DNA from: Actinomycetota bacterium
GTDB taxonomy: Bacteria > Actinomycetota > Actinomycetes > Streptosporangiales > Streptosporangiaceae
Reading direction: 5' to 3'
DNA length: 64,000 bases
Assembly (NCBI GenBank): GCA_003168255.1
Contig: PMSU01000194.1
Location: 4,339-68,338 of the forward strand
The notes below the pieces were generated by a model, which saw only the letters and a list, made by a program, of their open reading frames with translations, did no database searches and was not told the origin of the DNA. The translations under genes and the position numbers were made by a program. The stretch's first letter is position 1, and the number at the start of each line of letters is the position of its first letter. This document shows, in pieces, positions 51,673-59,274 of this stretch.

Positions 51673-51880
51673 AGCACCGCGACCAACACGGCCGGGCCGC
51701 CGATCAGTCACGCACCTGCCGGGCATAGCTGCCATGCACCCGCGACGACCAGCTGCCGCACGCCGGGCACGCCGCCTCCGGCGGACAGTAACGCGCCCTG
51801 AAGACCACAGCGGAGGGCATGCACTCGATCGTGTCAACGATCACGCTGCTCAGGTGAGGAAGAAGGTCACCAAGCCCGGC
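51673..51880 (-). mobile_element. ISL3-family transposase, N-terminal fragment
   Basis: DLLPHLSSVIVDTIECM and AACPACGSWSSRVHGSYARQ match the zinc-finger start of ISL3 transposases. A frameshift near 51706 separates this from LIGGPAVLVAVLI, which would be the next family segment. The rest of the transposase is missing and the sequence switches to the acyl-CoA dehydrogenase remnant. No terminal inverted repeats could be placed. Confidence 0.75.
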
Positions 51881-52167
51881 ACCCACACCGGCGGTGCCGC
51901 CGGCCACGGCAGGCGGCCTGGAGCTGCAGGCTTCGGAGTCGTGTTCCTGCTCGCTGGCACCATCCTCACGGCTATCCGGTACGTGTGACCACGGCCGCCG
52001 CAGTGGTGCGAGGCAAGCCCTCGCTGTCCACCGTCGGCGCCGTGGCATCGGTGGTGGACAGGGAGGGTGTGGCAGAGGCGTTCACTCACTGTCCGGCAGG
52101 GACGCAGCCGGGCACGATTGGCGTCACCGCAGCGTAGAAATCGTCGGGCGGCCTCGCGGACAGGTCG

Positions 52168-52695
52168 TCAGCCGCTCGTGAGCACGAGGGCATCGCCTGT
52201 GAGCGTGACGGTGAAGGAGATCGACTGTAGACCCCCGGCCGGCACGTCGACGTTGGTCGGCCACGCGTTCTCCAGCTCATACGTGGCGATCGTCACGCCT
52301 GTTGAACTGGTGAGCGTGAGCGTCGCATCCATGCGCCCTGTCGGATTACCTTCCCGGATCAACGCCTCCCAGGACATCATGTCCTGGTAGATGGCGATGC
52401 CCGTGGCGAAGGGCTCGGTAAGGGTGATGGTCGGCGGAACCGCGGTGGGTGTGTAAGTGCAGCTACCCGAGGAGCAGGATTGCTGGTCCTGTTCGTCATT
52501 GGTGATCCCGCCGAGATGCGCGAAGGTAAGCGCCCCGAACTGCGACGTGTTGAGCGTGATCGTCGCTGTCGCGGCCGCTGCGCTGCTATGCGGGTTGTGC
52601 AAGACCAGCGATGGCACCCCTGCTGCCAGCGCCGACCCGGCCATGAGCCCGGCGGCGATCACAACCACCCGGCGCCGGAAGATCCTTAACAGCAT
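52168..52695 (-). CDS. secreted or anchored protein with tail-tube-like domain
   Basis: The 175-aa protein has an N-terminal signal/anchor (RVVVIAAGLMAGSALAAGV). The mature part ends IYQDMMSWEALIREGNPTG, then TLTLTSSTGVTIATYELENA, then WPTNVDVPAGGLQSISFTVT. The order (short helix with a conserved W, a strand pair, [N/E]AWP, then a long strand) recalls gp19/Hcp-like phage tail-tube subunits. One SCSSGSC segment could form a disulfide. The export signal on such a fold is unusual. Alternative: an unrelated secreted beta-protein. Confidence 0.5.
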   Translation of the reverse strand: MLLRIFRRRVVVIAAGLMAGSALAAGVPSLVLHNPHSSAAAATATITLNTSQFGALTFAHLGGITNDEQDQQSCSSGSCTYTPTAVPPTITLTEPFATGIAIYQDMMSWEALIREGNPTGRMDATLTLTSSTGVTIATYELENAWPTNVDVPAGGLQSISFTVTLTGDALVLTSG

Positions 52696-52906
52696 TTGGC
52701 TTCTCCTTTTCCTCGGATCGATCGGTATCCCGGTCCCGCTTGCTACCCCGGCCCCGGGCGAGGATCAGATGCTCACGTGCTCCACCATCACCAGGTGCCT
52801 GGGCGCGGACGGTCCCAACACCCATGATGCGCCACTGGGCAACGCGGACGACAGACGCAGGCGCCCGCCTGTGACCTTGATCGCTAGATAGCGGTGAAAT
52901 GCAGCG

Positions 52907-53110
52907 TTGTCCGAGATCAGGCTCGGCATCACCCGGCTGCTGAACGTCGACCCGCTGCCCCGCATCAAGCAGATCAACAAGGTGAAGCTGTACCCGCCCA
53001 CCGCCGGCGACCCCGGAGCCTATGTGCGCCTCGCACTGGCGCTAACCCGCCCGGTCCGCTGGGACCTGATCGACAAACTCGACGACTTCGTCGGCAGCTC
53101 CGAACGGCCG
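52907..53110 (+). mobile_element. Tn3-family transposase, internal fragment
   Basis: About 60 residues (LPRIKQINKVKLYPP, then GDPGAYVRLALALTRPVRWDLI) match the DDE-domain region of Tn3 transposases (LPRIK...LYRP...LTRPIRWDLI). The expected continuation (QYDQMVKYATALR) is absent. No resolvase or terminal repeats are seen. Confidence 0.7.
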
Positions 53111-53236
53111 GCCAGAACCGTCCGTGCCGTGTGTAGAACTTCAGCAGTCGGGGTTCCCTACTGTTACGGGTTCGCGGGCAGGCTCAATGGGACCGTTGAA
53201 CTAGACAATCAACCGCAGTACGGCTGTGCTCGAAGA

Positions 53237-53264
53237 TGTACGGTGAGCGGTCCCCCACCGTACA
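53237..53264. other. 9-bp inverted repeat
   Basis: TGTACGGTG (53237-53245) and CACCGTACA (53256-53264) flank 10 bases in the gap between the Tn3 fragment and the DUF5615/TPR composite. It could be an operator or a transposon end; nothing nearby decides. Confidence 0.4.
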
Positions 53265-53275
53265 CACCGAGACCA

Positions 53276-53659
53276 TCACCCCCTGGTATCTTCACCGGCT
53301 TGATCCACCAGTAGGCGAGGTGGTTGCGGGTGGTCACGGTGTTGGGGTGCTCGGCACCCAGCACCCGCTCGAGCGTCGGCAGCAGGTCGGCGTACTTGGT
53401 CGCGGGCCGCTGCCGCGTCCCCCGCCTCTGTGGTCCAGTGGGCGAGATCAGCGCGGTCGGCCAGGGTGTCGAGATGCTCGGGGCCGGCTTCCAGGTCGTC
53501 GGTGATCTGCTCGAGGTTGGCGAGGATGACGTCGGCGAGGGGCTGGGGCCGCTTGTCGGTGCGGCGGAGCAAGATGACGCTCGGCGCCGAGACGGGGGCG
53601 TTGGCGAGGAGTTCGCCGAAATCAGTATCGGCGGAAATGAGAATCTGGTTCTGTCTCAC
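53276..53659 (-). pseudogene. DUF5615 PIN-like fragment joined to TPR-protein remnants
   Basis: The first ~57 residues (QILISADTDFGELLANAPVSAP, then LADVILANLEQITDDLEAG) are the C-terminal part of a DUF5615 PIN-like toxin without its first catalytic aspartates. They run straight into GPEHLDTLADRADLAHWT, a unit of an actinomycete TPR protein. One extra base then breaks the TPR frame; YADLLPTLERVLGAEHPNT continues in another frame. It is a mosaic pseudogene. Confidence 0.75.
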
Positions 53660-53705
53660 GCGGTGAGGCGGACGGGAAGCTCGCGCTCATCGACGGCTCG
53701 TACAC

Positions 53706-54806
53706 GTGACGTTCCTATGCACGGTCAGGAACCCTCAAGAAATCGTCAAGGCGGGCCTGCGGGACGTTACGACCTCGCTGACTCATTACCTGATCCGGCA
53801 CCAGCCGCTGTTTCACCAGGGGGAGGACCACCACCTCGACCAGGTCACCATCGTGAGGCACAACGTCACGTCGGAGGTCAAGGCGTACTTCAGCGTCCGT
53901 CCTGCCCGGCTCCGAGGACTGGATGTGAAGCTGGGCAACGTCCAGGTCATGACGCCGGACGAGCTGCGCCTCAAGCAGCGTGAGCGGGAGGTAGAAGGGC
54001 TGCTCACCCTGGAAGAGCAGCGAATGGAGCACCGGCTCGCCCAGCAGGGAGCGAAACTCGAGGAAGAGCGCCGGCGGAACGAGGAGGCCTTCGAGCTGGA
54101 ACGGCGCCGTCATGAGCAAGATCTCGCGCGGATGCAGCAAAAGCTTACGCAGATGGAAGAGGGTTTCCAGCACCAACTGGAGCAGCAGAAGCTCGCGCAC
54201 GAGCAGTTCATTCGGACGACGTCATTCGAGCACGCGGTCGGCGAGGCTCACCTGCTCAAGGATGCGCTCGCGGCGGACGATTCCGAGATGACCACCTTCC
54301 TGGCCGGGGCTATCGGTGAACGAAGTGTGTCCGAGACCACTAACACGCTGAACGCCGATCGGGAACACCGTCGGGGAACGGATGCCGCCCAGGCTGCCCA
54401 GGAACGCGAATGGGTCCATGAAGAGGCACGCTACCGACGGCAACTCGATCGCGAGAGCGCGCAGATGAATTACGACCTGGAAATCGCGAGGCTCAAGACG
54501 CAGGCGGAGGTGGTTGTGGCAGCGGTGAACCGTGGCCTGGCTGACCATCAGAACGTCGAATTCCTCATAGGCGAGCTCAAGAGCGTCGCCAAGCAACTGG
54601 AGAGCGCTTCGGCGAACGGACGGCAGGAATCAGAACGCGCAGAGAGTCCCACGTATTCAGAGCCGCCGAAGCGCTCAGCACAACCGGAGCGTCCAGACGT
54701 CCAGGGCGACGACCGCGTTATCGAAGCCGAGTTGGTCTCCGACGACTTCGAGGCCCGCGGCGTCGACACCGAACCAGAACCGCGGGAGGAAGACCTTGGA
54801 CGTTGA
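53706..54806 (+). CDS. coiled-coil protein with partial SPFH-like N-terminus
   Basis: The 366-aa protein starts at GTG 53706. The first ~90 residues (VRNPQEIVKAGLRDVTTSLTHYL ... LDVKLGNVQVMTPDEL) look like the end of an SPFH/band-7-like domain whose beginning is missing. Residues 95-175 are a long charged coiled coil (REREVEGLLTLEEQRMEHRL, RRRNEEAFELERRRHEQDL), with a second coil at about 230-300 and an acidic tail. It overlaps the DUF4407 gene by 11 bp. The pair may form a membrane-linked scaffold; its role (stress, phage defence or cell envelope) is unknown. It is probably 5'-truncated. Confidence 0.65.
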   Translation: MTFLCTVRNPQEIVKAGLRDVTTSLTHYLIRHQPLFHQGEDHHLDQVTIVRHNVTSEVKAYFSVRPARLRGLDVKLGNVQVMTPDELRLKQREREVEGLLTLEEQRMEHRLAQQGAKLEEERRRNEEAFELERRRHEQDLARMQQKLTQMEEGFQHQLEQQKLAHEQFIRTTSFEHAVGEAHLLKDALAADDSEMTTFLAGAIGERSVSETTNTLNADREHRRGTDAAQAAQEREWVHEEARYRRQLDRESAQMNYDLEIARLKTQAEVVVAAVNRGLADHQNVEFLIGELKSVAKQLESASANGRQESERAESPTYSEPPKRSAQPERPDVQGDDRVIEAELVSDDFEARGVDTEPEPREEDLGR

Positions 54807-55626
54807 GAACTCTCGCGGGAACGGGCACGGCTATTTGGACGGTGTCGCTCCCGTATCGGTGAACAACCTAGGCGATAGCGATCCCCCGGACGACCAGGTG
54901 AGGGCGGCCACCAATGGGCTGCCCCTCTCCCCTGACCACCAGACGCCCGCCGACGGCACCGAGACCACGGAGGTCATCTTCCCACCCCAGGTTGCCCCGC
55001 CGTCGCACGGGCCCGGCCGATGGCTTAGGGGACTTATAGGGGTCGAAGAGAAGCTGCTTGACCGAGTGTGGGAAGAACGTGCCCAGTACACGTGCCTCGG
55101 CGCGATCGTGCTCGGAACGGCGACCATGGCGGCCCTGTCCATACTCGACGCACTCGACCAGATATTTGGGCCAGTATGGCCAGTGCTGATCCTGGTGGCA
55201 CTCTTCTGGGGCGCGTTCATCTGCGGGATTGACCGCTGGCTCATCGCCAGCACACACGGTGCCCGCAGCGGGCGGTGGCGCATATTCATACCCCGGATCC
55301 TGCTCGCGCTGCTGTTTGGGGTGATCATCGCTACCCCGCTGGTACTCACGGTGTTCGGCTCGGAGGTCGTGTCGCAGGCTCAAAACGACCAGAGCAATGC
55401 GTTGCTGTCGTATGAGAGCCAACTGAAGCAGTGCAACCCGTTGCCGAGTCAGCCGGCCCAAGGCAGCGCCGGGGCGCGCTCTTCCTGCTGTGCCCAGTAC
55501 TACGTGCAGGTCGGCGACCCCGCCATCGGAACGGACAAGGCGATCGTGGCCGAGCAGTCGCAGCGCAGCCAATTCAACGGCGTCATCAACGCGGACAACA
55601 GAACGTCGGTGTCGATTGACCAGTAG
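54796..55626 (+). CDS. DUF4407 membrane protein, 3'-truncated
   Basis: The 276-aa protein begins at TTG 54796 inside the end of the coiled-coil gene. After a ~95-residue disordered region come the DUF4407 features: ERAQYTCLGAIVLGTATMAALS (TM1), VWPVLILVALFWGAFICG (TM2), IDRWLIAST and ILLALLFGVIIATPLVLTVFGSE (TM3-4), with the start of the periplasmic coil. Family members continue for 100-200 residues more. Here the frame ends ADNRTSVSIDQ, which is antisense to the HepT gene, marking a recombination joint near 55600. Confidence 0.8.
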   Translation: MDVENSRGNGHGYLDGVAPVSVNNLGDSDPPDDQVRAATNGLPLSPDHQTPADGTETTEVIFPPQVAPPSHGPGRWLRGLIGVEEKLLDRVWEERAQYTCLGAIVLGTATMAALSILDALDQIFGPVWPVLILVALFWGAFICGIDRWLIASTHGARSGRWRIFIPRILLALLFGVIIATPLVLTVFGSEVVSQAQNDQSNALLSYESQLKQCNPLPSQPAQGSAGARSSCCAQYYVQVGDPAIGTDKAIVAEQSQRSQFNGVINADNRTSVSIDQ

Positions 55627-55865
55627 CCGTGGACGATCCGGTTACGTAGGCGGGCTGGCTGCTGCCAGGATACGTGAGGGAAGCGGTTCTTGGTTTCGGT
55701 GGACAGCTGGCTTGCAGCCTCGCCGAGAACGGTGAAGTTCCACAGGAGAGCGTCGCGGCGCTGGCGGTCTGCTGACAGATCACTCGAGGACAGCCCGTCT
55801 GTAAGAGCTTGCGCCTGCTCGGCTGCCTCGATCATCTCGGTGAGCAGCAGGATGTCACGCCGCAT
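55500..55865 (-). pseudogene. HepT-like HEPN toxin, 3'-truncated
   Basis: The start at 55865 encodes MRRDILLLTEMIEAAEQAQ, ALLWNFTVLGEAASQLS and the HEPN RNase motif LRNRIVHGYWSID (R-x4-H). After about residue 88 the family-like sequence stops, and the remaining 33 codons are antisense to the DUF4407 gene. Type VII HepT toxins are RNases neutralised by MntA. The catalytic motif is intact, but loss of the last helix probably affects folding. Confidence 0.8.
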
Positions 55866-56157
55866 ACACAGGCCGCGCCTCGGCGAGGACAGCAGGCCGC
55901 AGCAGCGGGTGGAGCCCGTGCAGTGACACCAGGTCGACTGGGCGGCCGAACAGTTCTGCCAGCTCGTCAGTGAGTTGCTCGATCTCCCAGCCGAGGCGGC
56001 GCCCAGGCCGGAGTGTATAGAGAATGTCGATGTCGCTGTCTGACCGCTGAGTGCCGCGAGCCTGGGAGCCGAAGATCTTCAGCTCGGCGATCCCGTACCT
56101 GTCGCAGATGTCAGCCATGCTGACCTGGTCCACGTCGACTCCTGGCACGATCACCAC
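55855..56157 (-). CDS. MntA-like nucleotidyltransferase antitoxin
   Basis: The 100-aa minimal nucleotidyltransferase shows the MNT motif IFGSQARGTQRSDSDIDIL (GSxARG...SDxD). MntA AMPylates the HepT toxin near its active site. It overlaps the HepT start by 11 bp, the usual arrangement. The start is GTG 56157. The ~500 bp upstream of it (to 56653) hold att site C and no recognised gene. Confidence 0.88.
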   Translation of the reverse strand: MVIVPGVDVDQVSMADICDRYGIAELKIFGSQARGTQRSDSDIDILYTLRPGRRLGWEIEQLTDELAELFGRPVDLVSLHGLHPLLRPAVLAEARPVYAA

Positions 56158-56321
56158 GTGTATAGGCTATCTCAGGCACGTTCGGAGACTGAGCCAAGTT
56201 CATGGCAAGACGACCCGGCGTCCGGCAGCCAACGCTCGGACCTGCCTGCGGCGATGGGTGCGCATCCGATGTCGATGACGTTCGGCCTGTGCCATTCTGG
56301 GTTGAACGGTGCTGACTGGTG

Positions 56322-56367
56322 CTCATAACCCAGAGGTCGTTAGGTTCAAATCCTACCTCCGCTACCA
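56322..56367 (+). other. att-like site C: 3' part of a tRNA-Met gene
   Basis: The third copy of the tRNA segment, with the same extra T in the T-stem as site B and one C-to-T change in the acceptor strand (CCTCCGCTACCA). It is followed by AGGAAGTTGCAGGTCAGAGGC, as at site B. Sites A, B and C are spaced about 5.2 and 5.5 kb apart. Confidence 0.8.
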
Positions 56368-56653
56368 GGAAGTTGCAGGTCAGAGGCTCGATCGCCCAGA
56401 TGGTGGTCGGGCCTTGGCTGTTCGTTGGCGGGATCTGACCCTGGAGCATCGGCTCTGAGATGCGTCATCCGTCGAGAGGGATCGGCAGGGATCAGCATCT
56501 GGAGCAGCTACCACAGCCCATTTTCTGAGTGCCGCTCGCCGGACTCACCGGGGTACTTCGCGCTGCTCGACGGGCTTAACCAACCGCTGGCCGGCCAGCA
56601 GTTGGCCAAGCGGGATCCGGCGGCGTGTCGGTGCCTGGGCATACGGTCGGGGC

Positions 56654-57634
56654 ATGAGGATTGAGCGGGAGACGGAGGCCGGTGCCATCTTCGGCGGGCT
56701 GGAGCGGGCCGAGTACGAGCGGCTCACCCGTGAGCTGACCGGGTACTGCTACCGGATGCTCGGCTCGCCGTTCGACGCCGAGGACGCGGTGCAGGACACG
56801 ATGGTCCGCGCCTGGCGGGATTTCGGCAGGTTCGAGGGCCGCTCGTCGCTGCGCACCTGGCTGCACCGGATTGCCACGAACGTGTGTATCGACATGCTGC
56901 GCAAGCCGAGCCGCCGCACCGTGCCGATGGAGCTACAGCCGCCCACGCGGGCAGAGGGTGCCCAGATCCCGGCGCCGCTGGCCGAGCGCACCTGGGTGCT
57001 GCCGATCCCGGACGCCAAGCTCACCGGCGGCAACGCCGATCCGGCCGGGCAGGTGGTGTCGCGGGAGACGGTCAGGCTGGCCTTCGTGGCGGCGCTTCAG
57101 CGGCTGACGCCGCGCCAGCGCGCGGCGCTGATTCTGCGCGACGTGCTGCAGTTCTCCGCGGCCGAGACCGCGGAACTGCTCGGCACCACCGTGGCCTCGG
57201 CGAACAGTGCGCTGCAGCGGGCTCGCGCCACGGTGCCGTCCATCGACGAGGATGACCCGGCGCTGGGCAGGGCCGACCCCGCCCTGCTGGAGGAGTACGT
57301 CGCCGCCTTCGAGGCCTACGACGTGGCCCGGCTGACCGCGCTGCTACGCGGCGACGCGGTGAACTCGATGCCGCCGCTGCCGCTGTGGCTGCGCGGCCAG
57401 GACGAGATCCGGCTGTGGATGCTGGGGCCAGGCTCGGAGTGCCGCGGCTCCCGGCTGCTGCCCACCGCGGCGAACAGCTGCGCCGCCTTCGCGCAATACC
57501 GCCCGGACGGCCGCGGCGGCTACCACCCGTGGGCGATACAGGTGCTGGAGACCGATGGCAGCCTGATCACCGGTCTGCACGCCTATGTGTTTCCCGAGCT
57601 GTTCACGTACTTCGGCTTCCCTGCCGCCTTGTAA
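56654..57634 (+). CDS. ECF-type sigma-70 factor with SnoaL-like C-terminal domain (TIGR02960-like)
   Basis: The 326-aa protein is paralogous to the sigma factor at 35753. Region 2 is LTGYCYRMLGSPFDAEDAVQD with WLHRIATNVCIDML; region 4 is LTPRQRAALILRDVLQFSAAETAELLGTT. The SnoaL-like tail includes AVNSMPPLPLWLRGQDEI and ends with an aromatic VFPELFTYFGFP. No anti-sigma factor is adjacent. It sits intact amid decayed sequence and precedes a broken DUF899/DinB locus. Confidence 0.92.
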   Translation: MRIERETEAGAIFGGLERAEYERLTRELTGYCYRMLGSPFDAEDAVQDTMVRAWRDFGRFEGRSSLRTWLHRIATNVCIDMLRKPSRRTVPMELQPPTRAEGAQIPAPLAERTWVLPIPDAKLTGGNADPAGQVVSRETVRLAFVAALQRLTPRQRAALILRDVLQFSAAETAELLGTTVASANSALQRARATVPSIDEDDPALGRADPALLEEYVAAFEAYDVARLTALLRGDAVNSMPPLPLWLRGQDEIRLWMLGPGSECRGSRLLPTAANSCAAFAQYRPDGRGGYHPWAIQVLETDGSLITGLHAYVFPELFTYFGFPAAL

Positions 57635-57727
57635 TTTGCCCGGGCGAGGCGATTAGTTCCGGGGACCCTGTCCGTCCAACCTCTGAACGGTGGCGTACGG
57701 AGTCCACCATGAGGACGGAGGAGAGCA

Positions 57728-58122
57728 ATGAGTCCACGAGTCGTCTCGGCTGCCGAGTGGGTGGCCGCACGCAAGGAGTTGCAGGCCGCCGAGGAGGAGG
57801 CCGTACGCACTCTCTGGCGGATCGCGAGGGGCTGGTCGAGCACCTAGGCGGCGCCGAGCGGCACTGGTCCAGGGGGCACGGCTGGCTCAGATGCATAGCT
57901 GCCCTGGGATAAGGGACTGTCCCCTATGACCCGGAGGCAGCGTCCGTCTGCGTCCGGCCCTCAGCGGCGGTCATCGGCTATGACCGTGACCAGCGCGCGG
58001 CGCTCGGATGCGGTGCTGGCGGTGACGCCGCTGCCGGCGCCGCCCCGCGGCATGCAGGGCGACCCGGAGATGGACGAACCGCCGAGCGTGCGCTGGGTTG
58101 CTGCTCTGTCGAGCACCTGATG
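57728..58122 (+). pseudogene. decayed second copy of the DUF899-leader/DinB locus
   Basis: The ATG at 57728 encodes SPRVVSAAEWVAARKELQAAE, a good DUF899 start, then stops at 57847. In other frames the region continues with VEHLGGAERHW and, from about 57990 to 58090, nucleotide sequence nearly identical to the DinB-like gene at 46715-46810 (TCGGATGCGGTGCTGGCGGT and GGACGAACCGCCG). At least one deletion and several frameshifts separate these parts. Confidence 0.75.
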
Positions 58123-58258
58123 CCACAGGGCTGAGCTATTCGAGGCAATCGACAGGTGAAGCCATGCAACGTGGTGCTGTCCGTCCAAGCCAGGCAGCAG
58201 CTGGGAGGCCGCGTCGTGGTATCCAAGTATCTAGTCCGTCTAGACCGATGGAGGCCGG

Positions 58259-58498
58259 ATGCGGTGGCAGGTTCAGGATGCCAAGCAGCGGTTCAGCGAA
58301 CTCATCCGCACCGCCCACGTGGCTGGCCCGCAAGTGGTGACCCGGTATGGCGAGGAGATCGCCGTGGTGATCGACATCGCTGAGTACCGGCGGCTGAAGG
58401 GGGAGACGGCGGAGTTTAAGGAATACCTGCGGTCTGGCTCCGGGTTTGACGCACTCGACCTGGCCAGGGTCGCCGAGCGGCCGCGGGATATTGACTAG
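58259..58498 (+). CDS. Phd/YefM-family antitoxin
   Basis: The 79-aa protein has the Phd/YefM N-terminal DNA-binding fold: MRWQVQDAKQRFSELIRTA, GPQVVTRYGEEIAVVIDIAEYRRL. A C-terminal toxin-binding tail follows. It precedes the VapC remnant by 11 bp. With its toxin deleted it is an orphan antitoxin. Confidence 0.9.
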   Translation: MRWQVQDAKQRFSELIRTAHVAGPQVVTRYGEEIAVVIDIAEYRRLKGETAEFKEYLRSGSGFDALDLARVAERPRDID

Positions 58499-58509
58499 TC
58501 CAGTGAGGC

Positions 58510-58756
58510 GTGACCTACTTGCTCGACACCAACATGGTCTCCGAACTCCGCAAGCGCCAGCCGGACCCGCACGTCCTGGCCTGGCATAGCCGAGCAGTGG
58601 GGCCAGCTCAACGTGCCTGATCCGCTGCCGGTGATCGACGGCCTGCTTGCGGCGTCTGCCAAGGCGCGCGGATGGACCCTGGTCACCCGTAACACCGCTG
58701 ACGTGGCCCGCTGTGGCGTCCCGGTCATCAACCCGTTCGATCCGCCGGGTTCGTGA
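58510..58756 (+). pseudogene. VapC-type PIN toxin with internal deletion
   Basis: The first part, VTYLLDTNMVSELRKRQPD with the first catalytic Asp, reads from GTG 58510. The last part, WGQLNVPDPLPVIDGLLAA through GWTLVTRNTADVARCGVPVINPF, is in a different frame. About 60 residues expected between them, including a catalytic Glu, are missing. The toxin is dead; the antitoxin upstream is intact. Confidence 0.85.
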
Positions 58757-58901
58757 TCTCACCGGTGCCCGGCAGGCTCGCGCCGGGCATGCCGGGGATA
58801 CGTTGTCGGCGCTGCCGGCGTCCAGGTAAAGGGCGTGGGCTCGGTGCCGTCGGCCAGCAGTGCCCCGGCCGTGCGGCTGAATCCCCGTATGCGGGGGCGA
58901 G

Positions 58902-59270
58902 TTATCGTCGGGAAAGGAAGACGACCTGGCCCGGCTGCAGATGAGTGGGCTGGTCAAGGAAGAGGGATAGCGCACTGGTGATGGCAGCGGTGTAAGTGCG
59001 GTCTTGCGGGAAGGTTTTGGTGGAGACGAGAATCAGTCCGGCGTGTGTCTGGCTTGCGGCCCGGTACCGGGGGTCGAGGGGCACGAAGTCCTTGATGTTG
59101 GCGGTGACCAGGGCCCGGCCTGTAGTTGCGGCGTGATCGAGTATCTGGTCGTCGGGCACAGAGATCAGCACTGGGTCGACCACGACCGCGAGTGCGTCGT
59201 GGCCCTTGGCGCGTAGTTCTTCGGCGATGACGCCGGAGAACATTTCATCTAGCAGCAGCGGGCAGCGCAC
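58902..59270 (-). CDS. DUF5615 family PIN-like toxin
   Basis: The 122-aa protein has the PIN-like acidic residues in PLLLDEMFSGVIAEELRAKG and a later LVTANIKDFVPLD, the DUF5615 pattern. It is probably an RNase toxin. It begins four bases after the antitoxin stop, so translation is coupled. Unlike the fragment at 53276 it appears complete. Confidence 0.82.
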   Translation of the reverse strand: MRCPLLLDEMFSGVIAEELRAKGHDALAVVVDPVLISVPDDQILDHAATTGRALVTANIKDFVPLDPRYRAASQTHAGLILVSTKTFPQDRTYTAAITSALSLFLDQPTHLQPGQVVFLSRR

Positions 59271-59274
59271 GTTC

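Noticed and set aside
50707-51837. A long leftward frame through the TetR remnant and att site B containing VGFEPNDLWVMS
   Set aside because: VGFEPNDLWVMS is the antisense translation of the tRNA 3' segment (also seen at site C); the frame is a chance fusion, so only the TetR part was annotated.
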